Shown here in pieces: positions 37,301 to 39,790 of a DNA stretch of 64,000 nucleotides; position 1 is the stretch's first letter, and every line of letters starts with the position of its first letter. A model generated the notes under the pieces. It saw nothing but the letters and a program-made list of their open reading frames with translations. It was not told where the DNA came from and ran no database searches. The translations under genes and the position numbers were made by a program. Origin of the DNA: Nilaparvata lugens (taxonomy: Eukaryota > Arthropoda > Insecta > Hemiptera > Delphacidae); assembly GCF_014356525.2 (NCBI RefSeq), contig NC_052507.1:62312295-62376294 (forward strand), given 5' to 3'.

Positions 37301-39486
37301 TAATAATTCTATAGACTGATTTTTACTCTAATATTGGCGTATGAAGGAGGCTCCTTTTCCTTTTATTTCATCCTTGAAATGCAAAATTTCAAAAAACTTT
37401 ATGTATACGTCGACGCGAAATTCAAAAAGGAACATATCTGTCAAATTCATATCTGTCGCTGTAAATGCGGAACATAAATATAAACATAGATATTAACATA
37501 TAAACTTAAAGCAAATCCGTCTACTTGAATCTTAGACCTCACTTCGCTCGGTCAATGAATAGTTAAATATTTTTTGGAATAAAGATAATTTCATAGATAA
37601 AAGATAGCGTAAGTAGATATTCAATGTTATAGATCGTTAATAAAATTTGTTGAATGAGAATTGTTATTTTGTAGAATTTTTACATATGAAACTACAGTCC
37701 TGTATTAATGCCTAATAAATGTGGATGTGACAAAATAAAACTGTATTTTTTTAAATTATAGGTCATTCATGTTCCAAAATTCAAACCAGTTTTTTTGTTA
37801 ACTCAAGTCGATTTTTGTTGACTTCTGTCTAATATTACTGTTTTAACGGGTGAGCATATAAGGTGCGTACAGATTTCCGCGATTTCCGAGCATATAAAGG
37901 TCCGTACAGATTTCAAAACATGAGCAATTCACTTTTAATCAGCTGATTATATCTGTATTTTTACAGAAACGGTAAGATACAGATATATAAAGCTTGGCAT
38001 CAGCTGATTAGAAGTGAATTGCTCATGTTCGCGGCGCGGAAATCTGTACGCACCTTTATATATCACTTAATAACATGAGTAATTCACTTCTAATCAGCTG
38101 ATGTCAAGCTTTTTATATCTGTATCTTACCGTTTCTGTAAAAATGCAGTTATAATCAGCTGATTAAAAGTGAATTGCTCATGTTCGCGGCGCGGAAATCT
38201 GTACGCACCTTAAGAACGGCACAGTGTGAGAGACTACCAGCGTCACATAGCTTCACGAAAGATAACTAGGACTATCTAGGTTGCTACTACTAGGACTACA
38301 TAGCTTCAAGGATAATACTATAGTTATATTATTGTACTATAGTGAGATCCACGTTATAATGACAGTGGATTGAGATGGGAGAACAGCGTTGCCGATTCTC
38401 TGCCTTGATTAATTATCTTTCTACATTGTCAAAAACAGATTTGGCATCGTTGTGGAGCAAGAAAAGGATAGTACCACCTACTTTGTCGAATAATAGACAA
38501 GGATAGCAACACCAAAGTTGATCAAACACTGTCATTATAACGTGGACCTCACTATAGGACTATCAGTTTGAATTAAGGCTATTCGGTACACCTTTTTATT
38601 ATTATTTATATTTAAATTGGATAATCTTTTTCAATATAATTGTTAAGATCATTATAAGAGTGAGAAAAAGTGGCAACTGGCATTTTCAAGTGATATAATA
38701 AGCGAGTTATGGGTTGTTCAAGTGCTTAACTCCGTTTTCTTTCCAGATCATAAACGGTTTCGACTATATTATTAGAACATCTCTTAAAAATTCAAAAAAT
38801 GTATCTTTACAAACTAAAACATTTTATTCCCCATAATGTTCATAACCATAGCATAGATATCCCATGGTATAGGGCGTTTATTTCGCATCGTTTACTGTCA
38901 ACTCAAGCCGATTACTGTCGATTATTGTCGATTTTTCCTGTTTTGACACCAGACCTGAGCCAGCCAGGTCACTCGATATTATTATTATTACTGTTTTGTT
39001 GGGGTGAGAGTGTAGGAACGGCACAATATGATAAACTACCAGCGTCACACAGATTCATGGGAAAGAACTACGTGGACTATCAGCTTCAGATAACAGTAAA
39101 AGTTGCGACATAAACGCCCTATACCATGGGATATATACTTACCCTATTGTTTCTCTATGGTTTAATTATCTATAAATTGCTTTGTAAACCCTAATGGGCC
39201 TACTATTTTATAATTTTATTTATTTAATTCCATTATAATTTATTATTTTCAGGTAGCCAAGCTATCGTTTCCGCCGCGGAAACTGTTTCTTTGGCAAATG
39301 GACGGAGAGTTGCTGGCAAAAGAGAGGAGACCGCTGCTCGAAATTTACCTGAAAAGACTGTTGGCAACTTGTGCCTCCATCAGCACATGTCCGCTTCACA
39401 ACAGCTGTTCCAAAACGGCGCTACACCAGTTTTCAACTTTCTTCAAGAAAGGTGTCTTCGAAACTGGGAAATATGGTACTAGTTGA
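2059..39486 (+). CDS. Klp98A: Kinesin-3 motor with FHA and PX domains, KIF16B/Klp98A ortholog, 5' end outside window
   Basis: Eleven exons are supported: 2059-2157, 8268-8462, 13307-13456, 17519-17694, 19019-19242, 22936-23111, 25882-27530, 30126-30171, 34040-34118, 35551-35756 and 39253-39486 (stop). All joins use GT/AG, every phase is compatible, and together they give 1078 codons including the stop. Domains by window residue: motor core 1 to about 330 with P-loop GQTGSGKT, switch I NDVSSRSH and switch II VDLAGSE; neck [16 protein letters not shown] about 415-505; coiled coil about 580-640; PX about 932-1077 with basic [10 protein letters not shown] and the PPRK loop. This FHA-plus-PX architecture is specific to KIF16B/Klp98A, plus-end motors that carry PI3P-positive early endosomes along microtubules. 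The missing N-terminus (roughly 40-50 residues, including the start codon) must lie upstream. Total length would be near 1120 residues, somewhat shorter than the fly and human proteins, mainly between FHA and PX. Function is inferred from the family. Confidence 0.95.
2222..2911. other. Intron sequence, nothing recognised
   Basis: AT-rich intron DNA without a supported ORF, without a clear inverted or tandem repeat and without a match to the repeat families elsewhere in the window. Confidence 0.5.
2912..3352. mobile_element. Fold-back element, arms about 150 bp
   Basis: The left arm starts GCATCTTACATAACAAGGAC and the right arm is its near-exact reverse complement ending GTAAGATA. Both arms contain the GCCTTTTGCAGGCGAGAATG block and its complement. 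The spacer of about 100 bp has no ORF. One arm recurs alone at 54763-54960, so this is a mobile family and not a local palindrome. Confidence 0.75.
3536..4128 (+). mobile_element. Dispersed repeat D, copy 1
   Basis: Repeat D starts ACTAGTAGTTCTGTGAACAG and ends CTCACTTCGCTCGGTCAAT. Internal landmarks are TGCATGCAATTTATAGTC, CGTATGAAGGAGGCTCC and ATATACGTCGACGCGCAATT. Further copies lie at 7304-8012, 27681-28565 (two ends), 35808-36912, 36914-37557, 42402-42822 and 46391-46851. No coding capacity is seen, so it is a non-autonomous element of unknown class. Confidence 0.65.
4128..4563. other. Intron sequence, nothing recognised
   Basis: AT-rich intron DNA. The only feature is a short run of near-repeats of CACAATAAATATTCATGT around 4460-4500. 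There is no supported gene or complete mobile element. Confidence 0.45.
4564..4925 (+). mobile_element. TIR family A element, near full length
   Basis: Left end CTATAGTGAGGTCCACGTTA with ATAATGGCAGTG following. The right end is degraded to CTCCACTAGCTTTATAG. At about 360 bp it represents the long form of the family. It is AT-rich inside, with no ORF, flanked by TA-type ends, and consistent with a MITE. Confidence 0.75.
5130..5813 (+). mobile_element. Fold-back derivative of a mariner transposon with a transposase fragment
   Basis: Terminal inverted repeats start CAGGGTATGTATAATAAGTA and end with the complement CTTATTATACAGACCCTG, followed by TA. ORF 5381-5731 encodes the C-terminal part of a mariner transposase: [12 protein letters not shown] with the second catalytic Asp, then [17 protein letters not shown] around the third. 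The first Asp region and the N-terminal helix-turn-helix are absent. Bases 5202-5290 are an inverted copy of 5650-5740, so the 5' half has been replaced by the 3' end, giving a hairpin. Not capable of encoding an active enzyme. Confidence 0.85.
6058..6275. mobile_element. TIR family C MITE, compound copy
   Basis: Left end CCTGGTTGCACAAAAGCCGG and right end CCGGCTTTTGTGCAACCAGG are complementary. A third internal end near 6165 shows that one copy has partly duplicated or two copies have merged. Other copies: 8853-8994, 13775-13928, 40369-40519, 43786-43891, and part copies at 57784-57866 and 59120-59180. Confidence 0.75.
6276..7303. other. AT-rich intron, short hairpin at 6531-6616, no gene
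   Basis: Very AT-rich DNA. Bases 6531-6616 form a low-complexity hairpin, with AAATAGAAATAG units on one side and TATTTCTATTTC on the other. Nothing here resembles a gene or a recognised element. Confidence 0.45.
7304..8012 (+). mobile_element. Dispersed repeat D copy 2, interrupted by a retrotransposon-like tail
   Basis: The left part (from ACTAGTAGTTCTGTGAACAG) and right part (to CACTTCGCTCGGTCAAT) are repeat D. Bases about 7593-7880 are foreign: reading the minus strand, they look like the 3' untranslated tail of a non-LTR retrotransposon (GGGAGACATATTTGGGAAC, then many A/T-rich units and TAAATAAATAAATG). The retroposon therefore inserted after repeat D. Confidence 0.6.
8268..8462 (+). 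CDS. Klp98A: Klp98A exon with the ATP-binding P-loop
   Basis: Acceptor TTTCAG ends at 8267 and donor GTAAATA starts at 8463. The 65 codons encode [20 protein letters not shown] followed by the P-loop GQTGSGKT and the FTMMG segment, the strongest signature of a kinesin motor. It joins the exons on both sides in phase 0. The P-loop binds the phosphates of ATP. Confidence 0.97.
8603..8818 (+). mobile_element. TIR family A element, short form
   Basis: CTATAGTGAGGTCCACGTTA at the left and its complement at the right, ending CCTCACTATAG. About 216 bp, with no ORF. The interior (GTTTTTGACAGTGTAGAAAT) is shared with the short copies at 38337-38557, 55078-55299 and 59229-59449, which defines a subfamily. 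Confidence 0.85.
8853..8994. mobile_element. TIR family C MITE
   Basis: Ends CCCAGTTGCACAAAAA and CTTTTGTGCAACCGGGG are imperfect inverted repeats. The interior carries the family's GAACCAAT/ATTAATCACG blocks in diverged form. Confidence 0.7.
9283..9416. repeat. Segment duplicated at 12466-12540 and 13167-13232
   Basis: About 134 bp, from CTTATAACCCTTCCAAACTC through TTATATGATTAACAATCTCA to the T-run, recur with few changes on the far side of a 3-kb block. The second copy is itself split by a retrotransposon fragment. Either an old tandem duplication of this intron segment or a dispersed repeat. Confidence 0.6.
9420..11675 (+). pseudogene. Non-LTR retrotransposon remnant with broken reverse transcriptase
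   Basis: The reverse transcriptase domain is read in frame from about 9690, through a premature TAA in APG-stop-DNIS at 9756-9758, to 10750. Visible motifs are [47 protein letters not shown] and [20 protein letters not shown]. The catalytic FADD box reads FEDD, a loss-of-function type change. The C-terminal part continues after frameshifts in 10750-10932 and 11012-11290. The 3' end has AATAAA and a (TGTC)n tract at 11653-11675. The endonuclease domain is absent, so the copy is 5'-truncated. It sits in sense orientation in a kinesin intron. Confidence 0.9.
11676..12463. other. Intron sequence between retrotransposon and duplicated segment
   Basis: Contains a short CTTTCCGGCC-type inverted pair near 11728-11760 and an unclassified stretch at 12000-12240. 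No ORF has recognisable homology. Confidence 0.4.
12466..13232. repeat. Second copy of the 9283-9416 segment, split by a retrotransposon fragment
   Basis: The left part is 12466-12540 and the right part is 13167-13232. Joined, they match 9283-9416 closely. The intervening DNA is a minus-strand retrotransposon 3' end, and a short TATA is shared by both junctions. Confidence 0.6.
12541..13166 (-). pseudogene. Non-LTR retrotransposon 3' fragment
   Basis: ORF 12836-13147 on the minus strand encodes the typical C-terminal tail of insect non-LTR retrotransposon polyproteins, including [32 protein letters not shown] and [10 protein letters not shown]. The flank towards 12541 is A/T-rich and corresponds to the 3' untranslated part. 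Only the last 100 or so codons remain. Confidence 0.75.
13307..13456 (+). CDS. Klp98A: Klp98A exon (motor domain, loop after P-loop)
   Basis: Acceptor TTGTATAG ends at 13306 and donor GTAACA starts at 13457. It has 50 codons in phase 0 and encodes [15 protein letters not shown], then [19 protein letters not shown]. The SYLEIYNE motif is universal in kinesin motors. The join with the previous exon gives [12 protein letters not shown], as expected for kinesin-3. Confidence 0.96.
13519..13688. mobile_element. Palindromic MITE family B
   Basis: Ends AAGGTGCGTACAGAT and its near complement, each followed inward by CGCGCCGCGAACATGAGCAA or its complement and by CACTT-TAATCAGCTGA. The whole 170 bp folds into one hairpin. 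Related copies: 37858-38213 (compound) and 40926-41100. Confidence 0.85.
13689..13772 (+). mobile_element. TIR family E, left end only
   Basis: The AGATATCCCATGGTATAGGG block and the ACTCAAGCCGATAGTC block of family E are present, then the sequence switches to a family C MITE at 13775. The right half is missing. Confidence 0.5.
13775..13928. mobile_element. TIR family C MITE
   Basis: Left end CCCGGTTGCACGAAAGCCGG and right end CCGGCTTTTCTGTAACCGG, with GAACTAATTAGA and GATTGGTTCTCGTGG inside. It is inserted in or beside a family E fragment. Confidence 0.8.
14100..15732. other. Intron with retrotransposon-tail-like segments, no gene
   Basis: Two stretches, about 14140-14280 and about 14718-14880, begin with CATTTATTTGCC or CATTTATTCCAC and read on the minus strand like the 3' ends of non-LTR elements (GGGCTTATGCCTAGGGTTG). 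Beyond them lies unclassified AT-rich DNA with no supported ORF. Confidence 0.45.
15733..16090 (+). mobile_element. TIR family A element
   Basis: Begins with the diverged left end GCACGTTATAGTGGCAGT and ends CAAACACTATAG. An internal part is duplicated: the CCATTGGTGTTGCTATCCTT motif occurs twice. It abuts another family A copy at 16091. Confidence 0.65.
16091..16545 (+). mobile_element. TIR family A element, right end decayed, with inserted retroposon tail
   Basis: Starts CTATAGTGAGGACCACGCTA and keeps the family interior to about 16375. It then holds a foreign piece of about 120 bp (GTTTTGGGCTAGGCCTGTTG, ending TAAATAAATA) and resumes with ATTACATCAGCTATCGGT. The inserted piece resembles tails near 1363-1425 and 54062-54150. 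Confidence 0.55.
16548..17170 (+). pseudogene. Non-LTR retrotransposon C-terminal fragment
   Basis: Read across frameshifts, the DNA encodes [18 protein letters not shown], then [13 protein letters not shown], then [11 protein letters not shown] and [17 protein letters not shown]. These are typical of the region after the reverse transcriptase domain in insect non-LTR elements. No intact ORF longer than 90 codons remains. Confidence 0.8.
17171..17518. other. Intron sequence next to exon, nothing definite
   Basis: Contains CTCTCCCAAATTTAGGTAAC, similar to segments near 33830 and 55800, so part of it may be a diverged retroposon tail. Ends with the TATTTTAG acceptor of the next kinesin exon. 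Confidence 0.4.
17519..17694 (+). CDS. Klp98A: Klp98A exon with switch I
   Basis: Acceptor TATTTTAG ends at 17518 and donor GTAAAC starts at 17695. It encodes [20 protein letters not shown], which contains switch I, and ends KVHLVDLAG plus two bases of a Ser codon. The next exon supplies the last base, so the intron splits the switch II motif VDLAGSE. Confidence 0.97.
17695..19018. other. Intron; possible old DNA element with a 67-codon ORF
   Basis: TTTAAACC-rich inverted motifs lie at 17950-18080, followed by a 67-codon ORF at 18211-18414 ([25 protein letters not shown]). The ORF weakly recalls the start of a PIF/Harbinger transposase but is too short to assign. The remainder is AT-rich with no feature. 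Confidence 0.3.
19019..19242 (+). CDS. Klp98A: Klp98A exon (after switch II, microtubule-binding helices)
   Basis: Acceptor GATTGCAG ends at 19018 and donor GTTAGT starts at 19243. It encodes [20 protein letters not shown], then [17 protein letters not shown], then [19 protein letters not shown] and NSKTIMIA. The NKSL and [15 protein letters not shown] segments are the helix 4/loop 12/helix 5 microtubule interface shared by kinesins. Ends in phase 1. Confidence 0.97.
19331..20147 (+). mobile_element. Dispersed repeat C' (TTTCCTTGCCCTA family), copy 1
   Basis: Starts with TACTTTCCTTGCCCTATTAC and an ACCATAGGTAAGGAAAG hairpin, then has AAGGTACCCCAATTTCTAAA, a (TG)n tract, CCTTACAATATAAGGATCC and ATGGCGGAAATGTTGTC, and ends GATCAATATTCATAACGG. 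Other copies: 24458-25290, 44700-45487, 57355-57510, 57868-59108 and 60093-60932. No coding capacity is seen; a non-autonomous element of unknown class. Confidence 0.7.
19465..19497. repeat. TG dinucleotide microsatellite
   Basis: About sixteen TG units inside the repeat at 19331-20147. An equivalent shorter TG tract occurs in the copies at 24585-24612, and CA tracts in the minus-strand copies. Confidence 0.9.
20312..22535. repeat. Tandem array of 814-bp units, three copies
   Basis: The landmark GGGGACACCCTG-CGCGAGGGTG occurs at 20436, 21522 and 22336. The last two are 814 bp apart. The first spacing is 1086 because a retroposon tail of about 272 bp has entered the first unit at 21053-21325, and removing it restores 814 bp. 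Units carry many AGGTGTCAAGTAGT-type direct and inverted motifs and are less AT-rich than the surroundings. ORFs in this array (65-101 codons) are open by composition, resemble nothing I know, and are not called as genes. Confidence 0.85.
21053..21325 (+). mobile_element. Retroposon-like tail, repeat F copy 2, with target duplication
   Basis: Begins CCCCCCATTTCTCCC and ends in TTGAATAAATTGAAAAAAA. Comparison with the uninterrupted unit at 22131-22160 shows the insertion point and a 5-bp AATTC on both sides. It matches 1523-1790. Confidence 0.8.
22545..22935. other. Intron before the neck exon, nothing definite
   Basis: AT-rich DNA with AATCTGAATGATTAAATAAA near 22801-22825 that may be the end of a retroposon tail. 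Ends with the TTATTACAG acceptor. Confidence 0.4.
22936..23111 (+). CDS. Klp98A: Klp98A exon (end of motor and neck)
   Basis: Acceptor TTATTACAG ends at 22935 and donor GTGAGT starts at 23112. It encodes [20 protein letters not shown] followed by [19 protein letters not shown] and a charged helix ([12 protein letters not shown]). LRYA-RAK-I-NKP-INED is the canonical end of a kinesin-3 motor and start of the neck. Confidence 0.97.
23161..23275. repeat. Short hairpin
   Basis: AAAAATCTCAGTACCC followed by a T-run pairs with an A-run followed by GGTTACTGAGATTTTT, with a loop of about 45 bp. Likely the remains of a small inverted-repeat element. Confidence 0.6.
23400..24064 (+). mobile_element. 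Dispersed repeat H, copy 2
   Basis: Colinear with 316-1018, from CTAGCCGTCAGGCTCGCTTC to the GAGT/CAGT tract and TATATATAGAT. It includes the same internal inverted GCGAGC-rich block and the shared segment CAACTTGGTGCCAACCTAAC. Confidence 0.65.
24388..25603 (+). mobile_element. TIR family A element split by a repeat of the TTTCCTTGCCCTA family
   Basis: The left end of family A is at 24388-24457 (with CTATAGTGAGG then TGGTCCATGTTATAATGG) and the right end is at about 25310-25603 (to GTGGACCTCACTATAG). Between them lies a complete copy of the TTTCCTTGCCCTA repeat. That repeat therefore inserted into an already resident family A element. Confidence 0.8.
24458..25290 (+). mobile_element. Dispersed repeat C', copy 2, nested in family A
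   Basis: Same landmarks as 19331-20147, in the same orientation: the CATAGGTAAGG hairpin, the GGTACCCCAATTTC block, a TG tract and a terminal CAATTCTCATAACGG. Its outer limits coincide with the break in the family A element. Confidence 0.75.
25882..27530 (+). CDS. Klp98A: Klp98A large exon: neck end, FHA domain, coiled coil, linker
   Basis: Acceptor TTGTTTACAG ends at 25881 and donor GTGAGT starts at 27531. Reading through the donor would hit TGA at 27532. It encodes [17 protein letters not shown], then [20 protein letters not shown] leading into the FHA domain with [17 protein letters not shown] and [15 protein letters not shown]. After that come a coiled coil near [18 protein letters not shown] and [14 protein letters not shown], and Ser/Asp-rich linkers. 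An ATG at 25828 upstream is in intron sequence and is not used. The FHA fold in kinesin-3 packs beside the neck and influences dimerisation. Confidence 0.96.
27592..27665 (+). mobile_element. TIR family E, left end fragment
   Basis: AGAGAAAAGACAGCATAAGA and TATCCCGTGGTGTAGG are diverged forms of the family E terminus, followed by AACTCAAGCCGAC. Truncated after about 74 bp. Confidence 0.45.
27681..28565 (+). mobile_element. Dispersed repeat D, two separated ends
   Basis: Bases 27681-27722 hold the repeat D start (TAGTAGTTCTATGAACAGTA) and bases 28276-28565 its end (from GTCAGCTGATTTATGATG to CGTTAGGTCAATT). The intervening sequence includes an independent hairpin at 28045-28140. Whether both ends belong to one interrupted copy is not certain. 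Confidence 0.5.
28045..28140. repeat. Hairpin, about 35-bp arms
   Basis: AATCCTTATAGATTATATTA and the complementary TAATAGAATCTATAAGGATT flank a loop of about 25 bp. No coding content. Probably a small fold-back remnant. Confidence 0.65.
28991..29225. mobile_element. Mariner-like MITE with TA target duplication
   Basis: Ends CCGGGCAATCAAAAAGTCTC and GGGACTTCTTGATCACCCTG are inverted repeats that continue into CTCCGCAG/CTGCGGAG. TA lies on both sides (28989-28990 and 29226-29227). 235 bp, with no ORF. It inserted into an already dead reverse transcriptase fragment. Confidence 0.75.
29318..29597. repeat. 70-bp tandem repeat, four copies, inside a reverse transcriptase remnant
   Basis: CTCCTTGAATTC occurs at 29341, 29411, 29481 and 29551, exactly 70 bp apart, each within ATGATTGCCACAATTTTTGA and GATAGCCACTCT-TAAAA. 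The unit is not a multiple of three, so the expansion happened after the host element lost function or destroyed its frame. First and last copies are the most diverged. Confidence 0.92.
29696..29885 (+). mobile_element. TIR family E, right-hand part
   Basis: Contains TACTGTTTTGGGCGG, the GAGACTACCAGC block, GGACTATCAGCTTGA and CCCTATACTATGGGATATC, in the order seen in the complete copy at 49871-50190. The left half is missing. Confidence 0.6.
30126..30171 (+). CDS. Klp98A: Klp98A short exon (linker)
   Basis: Acceptor TTCTTTTCAG ends at 30125 and donor GTAAGT starts at 30172. The first base completes a Gln codon begun in the large exon, then [15 protein letters not shown]. At 46 bp it is identified by exact phase fit on both sides and strong splice sites, not by a conserved domain. 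Confidence 0.82.
30228..30593. mobile_element. TIR element with GGGCTACACACTGG ends
   Basis: Left end TTAGACGGGCTACACACTGG and right end CCAGTGTGTAGCCCGCCTTA are inverted repeats, with imperfect pairing continuing inward as ATGTCT-rich blocks. No ORF. It abuts another TIR element at 30597. Confidence 0.75.
30594..30779. mobile_element. Palindromic TIR element with GGTGCACACC ends
   Basis: Left TAGGTGCACACCAGTTAGTC and right GACTAACCGGTGTGCATATA, each followed inward by AAGACAAGACA/TGTCTTGTCTT and a TCACAATACTTCACAT block. Almost entirely self-complementary over 186 bp. Confidence 0.75.
31119..31700 (-). pseudogene. Truncated non-LTR retrotransposon 3' end with AT microsatellite
   Basis: The minus strand near 31500-31640 encodes [18 protein letters not shown] followed by [16 protein letters not shown], the usual last residues of a non-LTR polyprotein. 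The remaining 380 bp are its 3' untranslated part, ending with GAATAAGTTTTATTG at the left boundary. Confidence 0.7.
31286..31372. repeat. AT dinucleotide microsatellite
   Basis: About 43 AT units with one break (TAATAT). Lies inside the retrotransposon tail at 31119-31700. Confidence 0.95.
32083..33170. repeat. GACAGTCGAGACC array, about 117-bp units, interrupted
   Basis: Units carry GACAGTCGAGACC, GGCAGAGGACTCCTGAAAAA, the small hairpin GTCGCCTGCGTTAGGCGAC and CTCTAATTTTTGTACAG. The TTTTTGTACAG landmark falls near 32335, 32835, 32955 and 33060. Bases about 32400-32800 are unrelated insert. The last unit ends in an inverted copy. Less AT-rich than its surroundings, with no ORF. Confidence 0.75.
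33340..33765 (+). mobile_element. Short dispersed element with GAGCTTCGCTCG start and ATATA-rich tail
   Basis: Starts ACCGAGCTTCGCTCGTTA, has AAATCGTTAGAGCCGTTTTC and repeated AACCAGATATA units, and ends AGAAATTGCTCGCTTAATAT. The layout is that of a small non-autonomous element, but only one copy is in the window, so the ends are estimates. Confidence 0.45.
34040..34118 (+). CDS. Klp98A: Klp98A short exon (linker before PX)
   Basis: Acceptor CTGTTTCAG ends at 34039 and donor GTGAGT starts at 34119. It encodes [20 protein letters not shown] and SLNRIS plus one base of the next Val codon. No domain is recognised; supported by phase fit with both neighbours and good splice sites. Confidence 0.82.
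34436..34751. mobile_element. TIR family G element, copy 1
   Basis: Left end CTAGGGCCACACGAGCGCAC followed by ATAGTGCGTCCGTTGCAAC; the right end is its complement GTTGCAACGGACGCACTATG-TGCGCTC, cut short of the last 14 bp. Full copy: 41950-42259 in opposite orientation. No real ORF; the 62- to 96-codon frames in it lie in several frames on both strands. Confidence 0.85.
34788..35414. repeat. Long hairpin, arms about 280 bp, loop about 60 bp
   Basis: Starts GTTAAGGCTGTCCAAAGGCT and ends AGCCTTTGCACAGCCTTAAC. The arms stay complementary across CTACTCGTGATATTTTTCAA, CAAATTCGGTAAAAGATAAA and ATCAATTTTTGAGAAAGTTA, with only scattered mismatches. The low divergence between arms points to recent origin or gene conversion. 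It lies 137 bp before the exon that opens the PX domain. Confidence 0.92.
35551..35756 (+). CDS. Klp98A: Klp98A exon, N-terminal part of the PX domain
   Basis: Acceptor TTCTATTCTAG ends at 35550 and donor GTAAGT starts at 35757. It encodes [20 protein letters not shown], then [20 protein letters not shown] and [20 protein letters not shown]. The RRYRRF box is the PX phosphoinositide-binding basic motif. In KIF16B-type proteins the PX domain binds PI3P on early endosomes. Confidence 0.97.
35808..36912 (-). mobile_element. Dispersed repeat D copy, interrupted by a retrotransposon fragment
   Basis: Repeat D sequence runs in reverse orientation from GTGAGGTCTAAGATTTAAG at 35812 to about 35885. 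It resumes near 36636 (TTTACGGTAAAGCGCGG) and continues to GACGCATGCAATTAA at 36912. A second repeat D copy in forward orientation follows at once, making a head-to-head pair. Confidence 0.65.
35885..36635 (+). pseudogene. Non-LTR retrotransposon 3' ORF fragment, about 240 open codons
   Basis: Open from about 35880 to the stop at 36605-36607. It encodes INSERTED-type RT tail motifs: [63 protein letters not shown] and [13 protein letters not shown]. These belong to the thumb and C-terminal region of RTE-like and related reverse transcriptases. The 5' 80 percent of the element is missing. It ends in AAAAGGGTATGAAAAAGAAG, where the short GAA-rich 3' terminus meets repeat D. The open frame suggests a fairly recent insertion. 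Confidence 0.85.
36914..37557 (+). mobile_element. Dispersed repeat D, forward copy
   Basis: From ACTAGTAGTTCTGTGAACAG to CACTTCGCTCGGTCAATG, with all internal landmarks of the family (TGCATGCAATTAATAGTC, GGCGTATGAAGGAGGCTCC, TACGTCGACGCG). It is one of the most complete copies, at about 640 bp. Confidence 0.7.
37595..37857 (+). mobile_element. TIR family E, left-hand part
   Basis: AGATAGCGTAAGTAGATATT and, after an unrelated stretch, AACTCAAGTCGATTTTTGTT with TACTGTTTTAACGGG follow the order of the family E left half. Diverged and incomplete. Confidence 0.4.
37858..38213. mobile_element. Compound family B MITE, one copy nested beside another
   Basis: Three AAGGTGCGTACAGAT or GTACGCACCTTA termini and three CATGAGCAATTCACTT blocks occur in 356 bp. 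37858-38058 is one palindrome with a small internal terminus duplication, and 38065-38213 is a second that shares the outer end. Confidence 0.8.
38337..38557 (+). mobile_element. TIR family A element, short form
   Basis: CTATAGTGAGATCCACGTTA at the left and the complementary ATAACGTGGACCTCACTATAG core at the right (38537-38557). Interior as in 8603-8818. Confidence 0.85.
38850..39170 (+). mobile_element. TIR family E element with small insertion
   Basis: Left TAGATATCCCATGGTATAGG and right CCTATACCATGGGATATATA are inverted repeats. Inside are AACTCAAGCCGATTACTG and GACTATCAGCTTCAGATAAC. A piece of about 40 bp at 38941-38980 matches the reverse complement of bases 1-40 of the window and looks inserted. 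Confidence 0.7.
39253..39486 (+). CDS. Klp98A: Klp98A last exon, C-terminal half of the PX domain
   Basis: Acceptor ATTATTTTCAG ends at 39252. It encodes [20 protein letters not shown], then [17 protein letters not shown], and finishes with [14 protein letters not shown] and TGA at 39484-39486. The PPRK loop and following helix complete the PX domain, and the short tail after FKKGVFE matches the end of insect Klp98A proteins. The last codons ACT AGT TGA are already in the repeat that follows. Confidence 0.95.
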   Translation, partial: VAKLSFPPRKLFLWQMDGELLAKERRPLLEIYLKRLLATCASISTCPLHNSCSKTALHQFSTFFKKGVFETGKYGTS

Positions 39487-39790
39487 GTTAATTAACCAGT
39501 TGAGTTGATCAACTAGTTGAGTTAATAAACTGGTTAAGTTGATCAACTAGTTGATTTAATCAAGTAGTTGATAGAATATGGTTCCAGTTGAGAGTTTTTC
39601 TCTCGCTATCCGCAAACGAAGGTATCGAAGGTGTCGAACTAGTTAAATTGATCAACTAGTTGAGTTGTTTAACTAGTTGAGTTGATCAACTTGTTGATTT
39701 AATCAAGTAGTTGATGGAATATGGTTCTAGTTGAGTGTTGAAAATGTATTAATTTTCTCTCGCTATCCGCAAACGAAGGTGTCGAATTAA
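39478..39790. repeat. Two tandem units of about 143-157 bp rich in GTTGATCAAC palindromes
   Basis: TTGATTTAATCAAGTAGTTG occurs at 39551 and 39694, and TCTCGCTATCCGCAAACGAA at 39601 and 39758. ACTAGTTGAGTTGATCAACT motifs recur many times and are self-complementary. The array overlaps the stop codon of the kinesin gene and forms the start of its 3' untranslated region. Confidence 0.85.
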
